From: Steroidobacteraceae bacterium
GTDB lineage: Bacteria > Pseudomonadota > Gammaproteobacteria > Steroidobacterales > Steroidobacteraceae
Length of the DNA stretch: 64,000 nucleotides
Direction of reading: 5' to 3'
Assembly: GCA_025451845.1 (NCBI GenBank)
Contig: JANWJS010000027.1
Location: forward strand, 99,454-163,453
Made by a program: the position numbers and the translations under genes. The number at the start of each line of letters is the position of its first letter. The first letter of the stretch is position 1. Shown in pieces: positions 1-8,008 of the stretch. The notes under the pieces were generated by a model. It was not told where the DNA came from, ran no database searches, and saw only the letters and a list, made by a program, of their open reading frames with translations.

Positions 1-819
1 GGCGATGTTAGCGCGCGCGCCCGCCAGGCGCTGGAGAGCGCCGCCGCCGTAGCGGCGGAGGACACGCGCCACACAGGCGCGCTGCTGCAGGCGCTCGGCA
101 TCGCGCGGCCGTTGCTGTCGCTGCACGCGCACAACGAGACCCAGCGTGTGCCGGAAATCCTGGCGCGGCTGGCGGCCGGCGAAACGATCGCCCTCGTCAG
201 CGATGCGGGCACCCCGCTCCTCTCCGATCCCGGGTATGAGCTGGTTCGGGCCGCCGCGGACGCCGGCATCGACGTCGAGGCGATTCCCGGTCCTTCCGCC
301 ATCACCACGGCGTTGGCCGTCGCGGGGCTACCCGTCAGCCGCTTTTGCTTCGAAGGCTTTCTCCCCGCGCGTGCGAGCGAGCGGCGCGCCCAACTCTCGC
401 AGCTCGCCGGCGAGCCTCGCACTCTCGTCTTTTTCGAAGCCCCTCATCGCATCGCCGCAACCCTCGCCGACCTCGCCGCGGAGTTCGGCGACGAGAGGCG
501 TGCGGTGGTCGCGCGCGAGCTGACGAAAGCCCACGAGACGCTCTATCGCGGCACACTGGCAGAACTCGTGCAAAGAGCCGCGACAGAAGACCACTTCCAG
601 CGCGGCGAAATCACGATCGTGGTGGCAGGCGCCGTGCCCGCCGCGTCTGCCGGCTTCGACGCCGTTCTCCTGCGCCGGGCCGTCGATCTGCTCTCCAAAG
701 AGCTGTCGCCCAGCCGTGCCGCCGCAATCGCCGCGCAGCTGACCGGCGCCACGCGCGCTGAAGCCTATGCCCTGACACAGCACCGAAGCTCCCCTTCCTC
801 CCCGCCCGAAAGCGATTGA
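1..819 (+). CDS. rsmI: 16S rRNA (cytidine-2'-O)-methyltransferase RsmI, 5' end cut off by the window
   Basis: RsmI 2'-O-methylates C1402 of 16S rRNA using S-adenosylmethionine. The reading frame is open from base 1, so the start lies outside the window. The first visible residues carry the family motif EDTRHTG (about residues 20-26), followed by SLHAHNE, the SAM-site segment LVSDAGTPLLSDPG and the later block FFEAPHR. These match the tetrapyrrole-methylase fold of RsmI. An internal TTG at 112 could be mistaken for a start, but the conserved EDTRH motif lies upstream of it. The gene is followed by the RNase P RNA gene on the same strand, an order common in gammaproteobacteria. Identification is firm; only the N-terminal residues are missing. 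Confidence 0.95.
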   Translation, partial: GDVSARARQALESAAAVAAEDTRHTGALLQALGIARPLLSLHAHNETQRVPEILARLAAGETIALVSDAGTPLLSDPGYELVRAAADAGIDVEAIPGPSAITTALAVAGLPVSRFCFEGFLPARASERRAQLSQLAGEPRTLVFFEAPHRIAATLADLAAEFGDERRAVVARELTKAHETLYRGTLAELVQRAATEDHFQRGEITIVVAGAVPAASAGFDAVLLRRAVDLLSKELSPSRAAAIAAQLTGATRAEAYALTQHRSSPSSPPESD

Positions 820-937
820 TTGCGCCCCGCAGCCGTTCCCCACCCGTGGAGCCGTAACCCGAGCGCCATGCGAAAGGAGATCAATCACCAGCCCCGAGGC
901 CGTTCTGTCTCCGCCGGCGCCCCAAAGCGACCCAATA

Positions 938-967
938 GGCGGCCCCGGGCCGTTCTGGGCCGCGGTA
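938..967 (-). repeat. Dispersed repeat R1, partial copy (long hairpin only)
   Basis: A GC-rich imperfect palindrome in the gap after rsmI matches the long-hairpin half of the R1 family in reverse orientation. Compare the copy at 18651-18759: both read GCGGCC, a short GC core, then GGGCCGCGG. The other half of R1 is not clearly present. It lies between the rsmI stop and the rnpB promoter and could act as a terminator for rsmI. Confidence 0.55.
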
Positions 968-993
968 TCGATAAAGTCACGAGGCGCGGATGG

Positions 994-999
994 TAAGAT
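994..999 (+). promoter_or_regulatory. Candidate -10 box for rnpB
   Basis: TAAGAT lies 7 bases before the first base of the RNase P P1 helix, which is where a sigma-70 -10 box should sit if the mature 5' end is the transcription start. The corresponding -35 region (about 971-976) matches the consensus poorly. The call rests on position more than on sequence. Confidence 0.4.
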
Positions 1000-1005
1000 A
1001 CCCAA

Positions 1006-1394
1006 GGGAGCCGGCCGGGCAATCGCTGCTTCGACATTGTTTCGAAGGGGAGGAAAGTCCGGGCTCCGGCGGATCAGGTGCCAGGTAACGCCTGGGGGGC
1101 GCGAGCCCACGGAAAGTGCAACAGAAAGCAAACCGCCCAAGACCTCGCGGCGCAAGCCGCGCGGGACGGCAAGGGTGAAACGGTGCGGTAAGAGCGCACC
1201 GCGGCCTTGGTAACAAGGCTGGCATGGCAAACCCCACCTGGAGCAAGGCCAAATAGGGAAGCAGCGGGCTCTGGCAACAGGGCGCGCAGCGCCGATCCGC
1301 GCGCGCTTCCGGGTAGGCCGCTAGAGGTCCACGGCGACGTGGATCGCAGAGGAATGATTGCTCTCGACAGAACCCGGCTTACAGGCCGGCTCCC
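1006..1394 (+). ncRNA. rnpB: RNase P RNA (bacterial class A)
   Basis: This is the catalytic RNA of RNase P, which removes 5' leaders from tRNA precursors. The conserved core GAGGAAAGTCCGGGCTCC begins near 1049, and the second core segment AGAGGAATGATTGCT and the tail ACAGAACCCGGCTTA lie near the 3' end. The ends are set by a perfect 11-bp P1 helix: GGGAGCCGGCC (1006-1016) pairs with GGCCGGCTCCC (1384-1394), followed by a short T-rich run. The length of about 389 nt is normal for type A. Open reading frames across this stretch are chance. In many gammaproteobacteria mraZ follows; here a repeat-rich gap and sspB follow. Confidence 0.97.
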
Positions 1395-1402
1395 TCTTCT
1401 TC

Positions 1403-1512
1403 TGGCGCAAAGTCGGCATCCTGCCGCTTTGCGCGAGCGCGGCCATGTGACCGCATTTGACCTCGCGGCCCCGGGAACGGCCCGGGGCCGCTTACTGGCT
1501 TGCTTTTGGGCT
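1403..1512 (+). repeat. Dispersed repeat R1, full-length copy
   Basis: Full-length R1 in forward orientation, just after rnpB. Hairpin 1 is GCAAAG/CTTTGC with inner pairing CGGCA/TGCCG. Hairpin 2 is GCGGCCCCGGG/CCCGGGGCCGC, followed by the tail GCTTTTGGGCT. Compared with the family consensus, both sides of hairpin 2 have changed together, so pairing is kept. It may serve as the rnpB transcript end. Confidence 0.8.
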
Positions 1513-1523
1513 AACTGTATGAA

Positions 1524-1738
1524 GGGCCTCGCGTGCAAATGTCTTTGCCGCGAGGCTTCTGCAAGCAGGGATGCTGGAAGAGAGCCTCCAGGGATCAGTG
1601 AGCGGGCGGTAGCCCGCGCAACCGGATTGCTCGGCCCCATCCCTGCGCCGAGCCCTTCGGGCCGGCCTCCGCGTCCAAAATCGCTCCTGCGATTTTGTCA
1701 CGGCGTCCCCGCGGCAAAGACATTTGCATGCGAGGCCC
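1524..1738. repeat. 215-bp element with 29-bp terminal inverted repeats
   Basis: The left arm (1524-1552) and right arm (1710-1738) are inverted copies of each other with one mismatch in 29 bases; each arm contains GCAAATGTCTTTGCC or its complement. The 157-bp interior holds further small hairpins (GCGGGC/GCCCGC near 1600; AAAATCG/CGATTTT near 1680) and no coding frame that I trust. A stretch near 1635-1660 is almost identical, inverted, to bases 42403-42427. With R1 it fills the 376-bp gap between rnpB and sspB. It looks like a small non-autonomous mobile element or a structured RNA. No clear target-site duplication is visible. Confidence 0.7.
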
Positions 1739-1770
1739 GTACGACAAAACGGCAAAAGCAGCTCCGTTGG

Positions 1771-2184
1771 CTACTTGACCACTCGCAGCTGGGGGCGCTT
1801 CGGTGCACTGCTGCCTTCCTCTGCCGGTGCGGGTCCTGACGACGGCGGGGGTGTCTCCGGACCGGCGTCCTGCTCGGCAAACATCATCCCCTCGCCCGTT
1901 TCCCGCGCATAAATGCCCATCACGGTGCTCACGGGGAAGCGCACGTGGTGCACGACACCGGCGAAGCGCGCGTCGAACTCCACGACGTCGTTGTCGATCT
2001 TCAGGCGCTGCGTTGCGGTGTAGCTGAGATTGAGGACGATCTTGCCCTCCTGCACGTAGGCGCGCGGTACCTCACTGCCGGAGCGCTCCGCGTCGACTAT
2101 CACATGCGGAGTGTGGCCGCTGTCAGTGATCCACTGATGCATCGCGCGCAGCAGATAGGGCCGCTTGGGAGGAGCTTTGAGCAT
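1771..2184 (-). CDS. sspB: ClpXP protease specificity-enhancing factor SspB
   Basis: SspB binds ssrA-tagged, stalled-translation products and hands them to ClpXP. The 137-residue protein opens with PPKRPYLLRAMHQWI and continues with the substrate-binding region (TPHVIVDAE, later KIVLNLSY and FDARFAGVVHHV). It ends in a flexible Pro/Ala/Glu-rich tail and a short basic ClpX-docking tip (RPQLRVVK). This is the family layout: a folded domain of about 110 residues, a linker and a docking tail. The gene lies directly downstream of sspA on the same strand with an 11-bp gap, the usual sspAB operon. Confidence 0.95.
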   Translation of the reverse strand: MLKAPPKRPYLLRAMHQWITDSGHTPHVIVDAERSGSEVPRAYVQEGKIVLNLSYTATQRLKIDNDVVEFDARFAGVVHHVRFPVSTVMGIYARETGEGMMFAEQDAGPETPPPSSGPAPAEEGSSAPKRPQLRVVK

Positions 2185-2195
2185 CCGTCACCTCC

Positions 2196-2795
2196 TCAGA
2201 GCCGCATCTCGCGCTCCCGCTCCGACAGCGACTCTCGAAACGCAGCGCGGGAGAAGACCTGACTGGCGTACTTGAGGATGGGCTGCGCCTTCGGCGGCAG
2301 CTCGACCTCGTAGTGCGACAGCCGCCAGAGGATCGGCGCGATCGTCGCATCCACCAGCGAGAATTCGTCCGACATGAAGTAGGGCTTCACCTTGAAGAGA
2401 TCGACACCCTGGACGATGGTATCCGCGAGGACCTTGCGCAGCTTCGGGAGGAGCTTCTTGTCGTCCTCTACCTCGATCTGCTGCAGCAACGTGTACCAGT
2501 CGCGCTCGATGCGATATAGCGCCAGCCGGAACTGTGCCCGACTGACCGGGTCGACGGGCATCAGCGGCGGATGGGGAAAGCGCTCGTCCAGATACTCGAT
2601 GATCACGCGGGAGTCGTAGAGCACGAGATCGCGGTCCACGAGCGTGGGGACCGTGTGATAGGGGTTGAGGTCCAGCAGATCCTCAGGGTATTTGCCGGGC
2701 TCCACATCGACGACGTCGATCCCGATGCTCTTCTCCGCGAGCACGATGCGGGTGCGATGGCTCCACGGGTCGCGCGGCGCGGAAAACAGCGTCAT
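2196..2795 (-). CDS. sspA: Stringent starvation protein A (GST-fold RNA polymerase-binding regulator)
   Basis: SspA is a glutathione-S-transferase-fold protein that binds RNA polymerase during starvation. The chosen start (ATG at 2795) gives 199 residues and places the thioredoxin-like N-terminal domain (SAPRDPWSHRTRIVLAEK) at the very start, as in the family. A longer open frame reaches 2930, but those residues do not look like SspA. The motif PTLVDRDLVLYDSRVIIEYL follows and the helical C-terminal domain fills the rest. The gene sits 86 bp after petC and before sspB, the conserved petBC-sspAB order. The family does not bind glutathione. Confidence 0.94.
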   Translation of the reverse strand: MTLFSAPRDPWSHRTRIVLAEKSIGIDVVDVEPGKYPEDLLDLNPYHTVPTLVDRDLVLYDSRVIIEYLDERFPHPPLMPVDPVSRAQFRLALYRIERDWYTLLQQIEVEDDKKLLPKLRKVLADTIVQGVDLFKVKPYFMSDEFSLVDATIAPILWRLSHYEVELPPKAQPILKYASQVFSRAAFRESLSEREREMRL

Positions 2796-2881
2796 GATGG
2801 AACGTCTGCTCGACACGATTCCGCCCCCGCGCTCTAGAGTGCACCCGAGCTTCCCCTTACTGTACCGGGTCCGGGGCTGTC

Positions 2882-3685
2882 CTACTTCACATCCTTCCAG
2901 AATTCGCGCTTCAGGAGCCAGGCCACCCACGTGAATAAGAGCAGGAAGAGGATCACCCAGACGCCCATGGAGGTACGTGTCGCCTGTTGCGGGTCGCCGA
3001 CATAATTCAGGAAGTTCACCAGATCATGCGTGAACTGATCGAACTGCTGCGCCGTCATGCTGCCGGGGGCGATCACCTTGAAGTGGTCGAAGACCTGTTC
3101 CTTGACCATCTGCCCGTCCGGGCCCCGCGTCTCGATGGTCTTGTAGACCGCGATCTTCAGTCCCTCCAGCGGCGACACGATATCGGGCATCGCGCTTTGC
3201 GGGAACGCCATGTTGTTGGCGCCCGTCGCCCGGGCCGGATCGACGTAAAAGGTCTTGAGGTACTGATAGAGATAGTCCGGGTCGCGGGCGCGCGCCATGA
3301 GGGAGAGATCGGGCGGCGCCTTGCCGAACCATTTCTCGGCATCCGACTCGACCATCGGCGAGATTATGTAACCGGCGGGCGTCTCACCGGGCGGGATCAG
3401 GTCTTTGACCAGCAGCGCCTCGGGGATATCGAGATCCTGCCCGAGCCGCGACCAGCGCTCGAACTTCAGCGAATGGCAGCCCAGACAGTACCCCGCGAAA
3501 TCGCGCGCCCCGCGCTGCAGCGAAGCCATGTCAGTGACGTTGGTATTTGCCTTCCAGCTCTGCCAGTCCGCATCGGAGGGGGCGTCATCCGCGGCAAGAG
3601 CCCGAGGCGCGCCGGCCACTCCCGCAACGAGCGCCGCCACGAGCAGCAGCGCAGGCACTACCCGGTAACGAGCTCTAATGCGCAT
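2882..3685 (-). CDS. petC: Cytochrome c1 of the bc1 complex
   Basis: This is the haem c subunit of ubiquinol-cytochrome c reductase; it takes electrons from the Rieske protein. Residues 1-31 form a signal peptide ending LAA. The haem attachment site CLGCH is at residues 67-71, and the likely axial Met is in the segment NMAFPQSAMPD near residue 166. One C-terminal membrane anchor (about 240-258) is followed by a basic tail, so the haem domain faces the periplasm. The length of 267 residues is normal. The start codon overlaps the end of petB by 11 bp, which indicates translational coupling. Confidence 0.96.
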   Translation of the reverse strand: MRIRARYRVVPALLLVAALVAGVAGAPRALAADDAPSDADWQSWKANTNVTDMASLQRGARDFAGYCLGCHSLKFERWSRLGQDLDIPEALLVKDLIPPGETPAGYIISPMVESDAEKWFGKAPPDLSLMARARDPDYLYQYLKTFYVDPARATGANNMAFPQSAMPDIVSPLEGLKIAVYKTIETRGPDGQMVKEQVFDHFKVIAPGSMTAQQFDQFTHDLVNFLNYVGDPQQATRTSMGVWVILFLLLFTWVAWLLKREFWKDVK

Positions 3686-4973
3686 GGTAGACCACTCTCT
3701 CCGGCACCGGCTTCACCCGGTCGATGCGTGAGTAGAACGGCATCAGCCAGAAGAAGGCGAAGTAACAGACTGCGAAGATGCGCGCGAAGATGACGTACAC
3801 GCCCTCCGCGGGCTGCAGACCCAGATACCCCAGCCCGATGAAGGAGATCGCGAAAACCGCGAGCATGACGCGCGAGATCCAGCCCTTGTAGCGGATCGAC
3901 TTGACCGGCGAGCGATCGAGCCATGGCAACACGAGCAGGGAGACCAGCGCGAGCAGCATGAGCAGAGCGCCCATCGCCTTGTTCGGCACGGCTCGCAGGA
4001 TTGCGTAGTAGGGTGTGAAGTACCACACGGGGTGGATTTCGGCCGGCGTCGAGAGCACATTCGCCGGCTCGAAGTTCGGCTGCTCGAGGAAGAGGCCATG
4101 GACCGTCGGGGCGTAGAACACGATCAGCGCGAAAATGATGAAGAACACGCCGACGCCGAAGATGTCCTTGACCGTGTAGTACGGGTGGAACGGAATGCCG
4201 TCGAGGGGTTTACCGTCGGCGCCCGTGTGGTCCTTGATCTCGACACCATCCGGATTGTTCGAGCCATTTCGCCGCAGCGCTACGAGGTGCAGCATCACGA
4301 GCAGCAGCAGGATGAGCGGCACTGCCGCGACGTGCAACGCGAAGAAGCGATTCAGTGTGGCATCGGCGATGCCGTAGTCGCCGCGGATCCACTGCACCAG
4401 TCCCGGCCCGATGGCGGGCACGGTACCGAAGATATTGACGATCACCTGCGCGCCCCAGAAGGACATATTGCCCCAGGGCAGCACATAGCCCATGAAAGCC
4501 TCGGCCATCAGCGCGAGGTACACCAGCATGCCGATCACCCACAAGAGCTCCCGCGGCTGCCGGTAGGAGCCGTACATCAGGCCGCGGAACATGTGGAGGT
4601 AGACGACGATGAAGAACGCCGATGCGCCGGTGGAGTGCATGTAGCGGATCAGCCAGCCCCAGTCGACCTCGCGCATGATGAACTGCACGGAGTCGAATGC
4701 GTGCGCCGCGCTCGGCTTGTAGAACATCGCGAGGAAGATGCCGGTGACCAGCTGGAGCACCAGCACGAGCCCGGCCAGCGACCCGAAGAAGTACCAGAAA
4801 TTGAAGTTCTTGGGTGCGTAGTAGCCGGTCAGCTGGTCGGCGACGAACTCGTCGATGGGCATGCGCTGGTTGAGCCACGCCCGGAAGCCTCGCTTCTTCG
4901 AGATCGGTGTCGCGCCCGGCGGCAGCGGCGCGCTCGGCGTGCGCAGCTCGCTGCCGCGCTCGGTCGTGGCCAT
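3675..4973 (-). CDS. petB: Cytochrome b of the bc1 complex
   Basis: This is the membrane subunit of complex III, carrying both quinone sites and haems bL and bH. The 432-residue protein has eight likely membrane helices. The haem-ligand histidines are visible as two pairs, H113/H127 and H214/H229, and the Qo-site motif PVWY appears in HPVWYFTPYYAILR. The N-terminal extension (about 30 residues) is polar. In most proteobacteria petA (Rieske iron-sulphur protein) lies immediately upstream of petB. Here that position is occupied by a divergent protease gene, so the Rieske gene must be elsewhere. Confidence 0.97.
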   Translation of the reverse strand: MATTERGSELRTPSAPLPPGATPISKKRGFRAWLNQRMPIDEFVADQLTGYYAPKNFNFWYFFGSLAGLVLVLQLVTGIFLAMFYKPSAAHAFDSVQFIMREVDWGWLIRYMHSTGASAFFIVVYLHMFRGLMYGSYRQPRELLWVIGMLVYLALMAEAFMGYVLPWGNMSFWGAQVIVNIFGTVPAIGPGLVQWIRGDYGIADATLNRFFALHVAAVPLILLLLVMLHLVALRRNGSNNPDGVEIKDHTGADGKPLDGIPFHPYYTVKDIFGVGVFFIIFALIVFYAPTVHGLFLEQPNFEPANVLSTPAEIHPVWYFTPYYAILRAVPNKAMGALLMLLALVSLLVLPWLDRSPVKSIRYKGWISRVMLAVFAISFIGLGYLGLQPAEGVYVIFARIFAVCYFAFFWLMPFYSRIDRVKPVPERVVYHAH

Positions 4974-5087
4974 CAGGTGCCTCCCCGCGGCCGCACAGGC
5001 TCGTTGGCAGGCAGTATGGATTTGATCATCGCCAGGCTCCCCAATTCCCGCGGTCGCGCGGCATTATACACAGCGAGAGGTGGCGAC

Positions 5088-6254
5088 ATGCTGGAGCGAC
5101 TGAGCCGTGGGTTGACGTTCATTGCCGGGTCGGTGGTCGGCGGGCTGGCCCTTGCCTTCGTCATCGTCGCGCTGCGACCCGACCTCATTCGGGGAAACGC
5201 CGGCTCGCAGCCGGCGCAGACGCCCGCCTCGCTACCGGCACCCGCTGCGAGCACACCCAGCACCCGCGGGCCGGTCCGCGTGACGTATGCGGCGGCCGTG
5301 CAGCGCGCTGCCCCCGCTGTAGTCAACATATACACTGCCCGCGTGGTCGAGGAGCGCGTCGATCCGCCCGGGCCGTTCGGCGAGCTCTTCGGCAACGTCC
5401 TGCCGCAATACCAAAAGCGAGTCGAGCGCAGCCTGGGCTCCGGCGTCATCGTCGATGCGAGCGGCCACATCGTGACGAACTACCACGTGATTGCTAACGC
5501 TGGCGCCATCCGCGTGCAGCTCGCAGACGGCCGGATCGCGAATCCGCAGGTCGTGGGCGTGGATCCGGACACCGATCTCGCGGTTTTAAAGATCGCCATG
5601 TCGAGCCTCCCCGTCATCACCTTCGGCCAATCCGATCAGCTCCGGGTCGGCGACGTGGTGCTCGCTATCGGCGATCCGCTCGGCCTCTCGCAGACCGTGA
5701 CGCACGGCATCGTCAGCGCCACCGCCAGAGGACAGCTCGGGATCACGACGTTCGAGGATTTCATCCAGACGGATGCGCCGATCAATTTCGGCAACTCCGG
5801 CGGCGCGCTCGTGGATTCGAGCGGCGCCCTGATCGGCATCAATACCGCCATCGTCGCGAAGAGCCTGGGCGTCGAGGGCATCGGCTTTGCGATCCCCGTC
5901 GACATGGTCCGCGGCGTGCTGCACGACATCATCGAGTACGGACGCGTCATCCGCGGCTGGATCGGGATCGTGCCCGAGGACATCTCCGACGCGCAGGCGC
6001 AGCAGTTCGGCCTCGCCCACGGCGGGGTCGTCATCGCCTATGTGGGCAGCCCCGGGCAGCAGGCTGGCCTGAAGCCGGGCGATCTGCTGCTCGCCATCGA
6101 CGGCGCTTCCGTGGCCTCCGCCGAGGATGCCCGCGCCCGCATCGCGATCAGCAAGCCCGGCTCGACGCTCACCCTTCGCTATCAGCGCGGCACCCGCCAG
6201 CTCGCGGTAAAAGTGCGGGTGGTCGAACAGCCGCCCCTCTCCAGCTCGGGCTAA
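5088..6254 (+). CDS. DegS/HhoB-like periplasmic serine protease with one PDZ domain
   Basis: This is a trypsin-like HtrA-family protease anchored in the inner membrane. The ATG at 5088 follows a GAGAGGTGG ribosome site and gives 388 residues; the open frame continues upstream only as antisense of petB. One membrane segment spans about residues 8-29, followed by a Pro/Ala linker. The catalytic triad is H133 (TNYHVI), D163 (DTDLAVLK) and S237 (GNSGGAL). A single PDZ domain occupies about 285-375. One anchor plus one PDZ is the DegS layout, whose known role is sensing misfolded outer-membrane proteins and cutting the anti-sigma factor RseA; DegQ/DegP have two PDZ domains. It is divergent from petB. 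Confidence 0.9.
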   Translation: MLERLSRGLTFIAGSVVGGLALAFVIVALRPDLIRGNAGSQPAQTPASLPAPAASTPSTRGPVRVTYAAAVQRAAPAVVNIYTARVVEERVDPPGPFGELFGNVLPQYQKRVERSLGSGVIVDASGHIVTNYHVIANAGAIRVQLADGRIANPQVVGVDPDTDLAVLKIAMSSLPVITFGQSDQLRVGDVVLAIGDPLGLSQTVTHGIVSATARGQLGITTFEDFIQTDAPINFGNSGGALVDSSGALIGINTAIVAKSLGVEGIGFAIPVDMVRGVLHDIIEYGRVIRGWIGIVPEDISDAQAQQFGLAHGGVVIAYVGSPGQQAGLKPGDLLLAIDGASVASAEDARARIAISKPGSTLTLRYQRGTRQLAVKVRVVEQPPLSSSG

Positions 6255-6264
6255 AGGAGCCACC

Positions 6265-6984
6265 ATGCCGAAAATCGACGTTCGCCGCTTCGCCACCCGA
6301 TCCGAGCTCGACACCGCGCTCGCCGACCGCCTCGAGCAGGCGATTCGCGCTACCGCGGAGCAACCGGGCAGCGGCCCTCCGGTCATCATGCTCTCCGGCG
6401 GCCACACTCCCCTTCCCGCATATGCTGAAGTCGCCGCCCGCCGCCCGCCGCACGGCGACAAGCTCACGATCATCTATTCCGACGACCGCTACGTCCCCGC
6501 CGACTCCGACGCCAGCAACTACCACGCGACTCGACCCCTGATCGACGCTCTCGGGCTCCCGGAGAGTCAGGTGCTGCGCGTCAGGACCGAGCTCCCTCTG
6601 GAAGAAGCCGCGAGCGACTACGACAGCTTGCTGCGCACCCTGTTGGCTTCCGGCGCCGGCATCGGCCTTGCCCTGTTGGGGATCGGACCCGACGGCCACA
6701 CGGCCTCTCTCTTCCGGCCGGAGCATCTGCAGCAGTCCCGCGGCCACCTCGCCATCGCCGTCCAACGACCGGATGGCATGCAAGGTATCAGCGTCACACC
6801 CGACTTCCTGTCGAATGTCGCCGAGCCGCTCTTCGTGGTGGCAGGCAGCGGCAAACACGATGTCATCGCCGCATTCACGGGCCAAGACCCGAATCTCGTC
6901 GCGCTGCGTGCGGTCGCCGGCTGCGCGCGCGTGGAGCTGTGGATCGAGCGCGCCGCGGAGACCGCCGCGGCCGCAAGCAAATGA
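6265..6984 (+). CDS. pgl: 6-phosphogluconolactonase
   Basis: Hydrolyses 6-phosphogluconolactone to 6-phosphogluconate, step two of the oxidative pentose phosphate pathway. The 239-residue protein is of the DevB/SOL family and shows its hallmarks: the N-terminal phosphate loop MLSGGHTP, the middle motif SDDRYVPADSDASNY, and LLGIGPDGHTASLFP-type residues near the middle (GIGPDGHTASLF). It begins 10 bp after the protease gene and is followed 4 bp later by a mutarotase-like gene. zwf and gnd are close by on the other strand, so all three oxidative-branch enzymes sit within 4.4 kb. Confidence 0.95.
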   Translation: MPKIDVRRFATRSELDTALADRLEQAIRATAEQPGSGPPVIMLSGGHTPLPAYAEVAARRPPHGDKLTIIYSDDRYVPADSDASNYHATRPLIDALGLPESQVLRVRTELPLEEAASDYDSLLRTLLASGAGIGLALLGIGPDGHTASLFRPEHLQQSRGHLAIAVQRPDGMQGISVTPDFLSNVAEPLFVVAGSGKHDVIAAFTGQDPNLVALRAVAGCARVELWIERAAETAAAASK

Positions 6985-6988
6985 CGAC

Positions 6989-7975
6989 ATGAGATATACC
7001 GTCGAACGCTCTTTTGTGGGCGATCAGCCGATCGTAGTGCTGCAGGACGAAGCCGGCCGTCGCGTGCGCATCGCCTGCCACGGCGCTGCGCTCGTCAGCT
7101 TCGAGATCCCGCGCAGCGGCCTTCCGTTCGACATCGCGGCAGGACAGCGCGATGCTGCCGAAATCATTGCACGCCCGGGGTCACGCTTCGCCATCATGGC
7201 GCCCTTCGCCGGCCGCATTGCCGATGCGCGCTACCGCTTCGACGGCCGCGATTACGATCTGCGACCCGGGGCAGCTCCCGGGCAGCGCGAGTCCCGCCAC
7301 GGCTTCGTGCGCGATGCAGACTTTGCGGTGGCGGAGCTCGTTGCGGACGCGGGCTGCGCGCGGGCGACATTGAGCACGCTCATCCGCGGTCAGCCAGGCT
7401 ATCCGTTCGCCATCGACCTCTCCGTGCGCTTCACCCTCGATGCGGCCGGACTCGCCCTGGCGGCGCGCATGTGCAACAGCGGCGAGGAGCCCGCGCCCTG
7501 CTTCTTCGGCTGGCATCCCTACTTCCGTGTGAGCGATGGCCGAGCCGACGAGTGGCTGCTGGAGGTCCCCGCGGGAAAGCTCATCCGCACCGGGAAGGAT
7601 TTGATCGCGCTGCCTGGTGACGCCGCCTACGGGCGATTGGAGGATGCGCCGACGCTCGACTTCCGCCGCCCCTGCCTGATCGCCGGCAGCATTCTCGATC
7701 AGGGTTATACCGAATTGCTCGCCGGCGCGGACGGCCGCATGCGCACACGGCTCACGGACCCGGGCACTCGGTTCGGCATAACGGTCTGGCAGGAGCGCGG
7801 CGTGATGCACGCCTTCACAGGCGACACGCTGAAGCGCGATGTCCGCCGCTCGGTGGCGTTGGAGCCGATGGAATGCATGGCCAACGCCTTCAACCGCCCG
7901 GAATGCGCCGATAGGATCCGCCTGGAGCCGGGCGCCGAGCGGATCTACCGCTGCGGCGTCCAGCCGGACGAATAG
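6989..7975 (+). CDS. Aldose 1-epimerase family protein (galactose mutarotase-like)
   Basis: A member of the galactose-mutarotase superfamily that interconverts anomers of sugars or sugar phosphates. The start ATG at 6989 lies 4 bp after the pgl stop; the longer open frame upstream is a shadow of pgl. Two conserved histidines are visible, H104 in SRHGFVRD and H176 in FFGWHPYF, with the C-terminal acidic segment ALEPMECMANAF carrying the likely general-base glutamate. At 328 residues it is closer to the GalM-like or YeaD-like branches than can be told by eye. Its place after pgl suggests it may act on glucose 6-phosphate anomers; that is inference. Confidence 0.85.
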   Translation: MRYTVERSFVGDQPIVVLQDEAGRRVRIACHGAALVSFEIPRSGLPFDIAAGQRDAAEIIARPGSRFAIMAPFAGRIADARYRFDGRDYDLRPGAAPGQRESRHGFVRDADFAVAELVADAGCARATLSTLIRGQPGYPFAIDLSVRFTLDAAGLALAARMCNSGEEPAPCFFGWHPYFRVSDGRADEWLLEVPAGKLIRTGKDLIALPGDAAYGRLEDAPTLDFRRPCLIAGSILDQGYTELLAGADGRMRTRLTDPGTRFGITVWQERGVMHAFTGDTLKRDVRRSVALEPMECMANAFNRPECADRIRLEPGAERIYRCGVQPDE

Positions 7976-8008
7976 CTGCCGGACCGGCCATCGCGGCGTG
8001 GCCTGACC

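Noticed and set aside
1207..1839. A 210-residue open frame across RNase P RNA and the repeats
   Set aside because: It runs through a structured RNA gene and inverted repeats and has no protein-like composition.
4032..5087. An N-terminal extension of the DegS-like protease
   Set aside because: The frame is open, but this part is antisense to petB. The ATG at 5088 has a ribosome site and begins with the expected membrane anchor.
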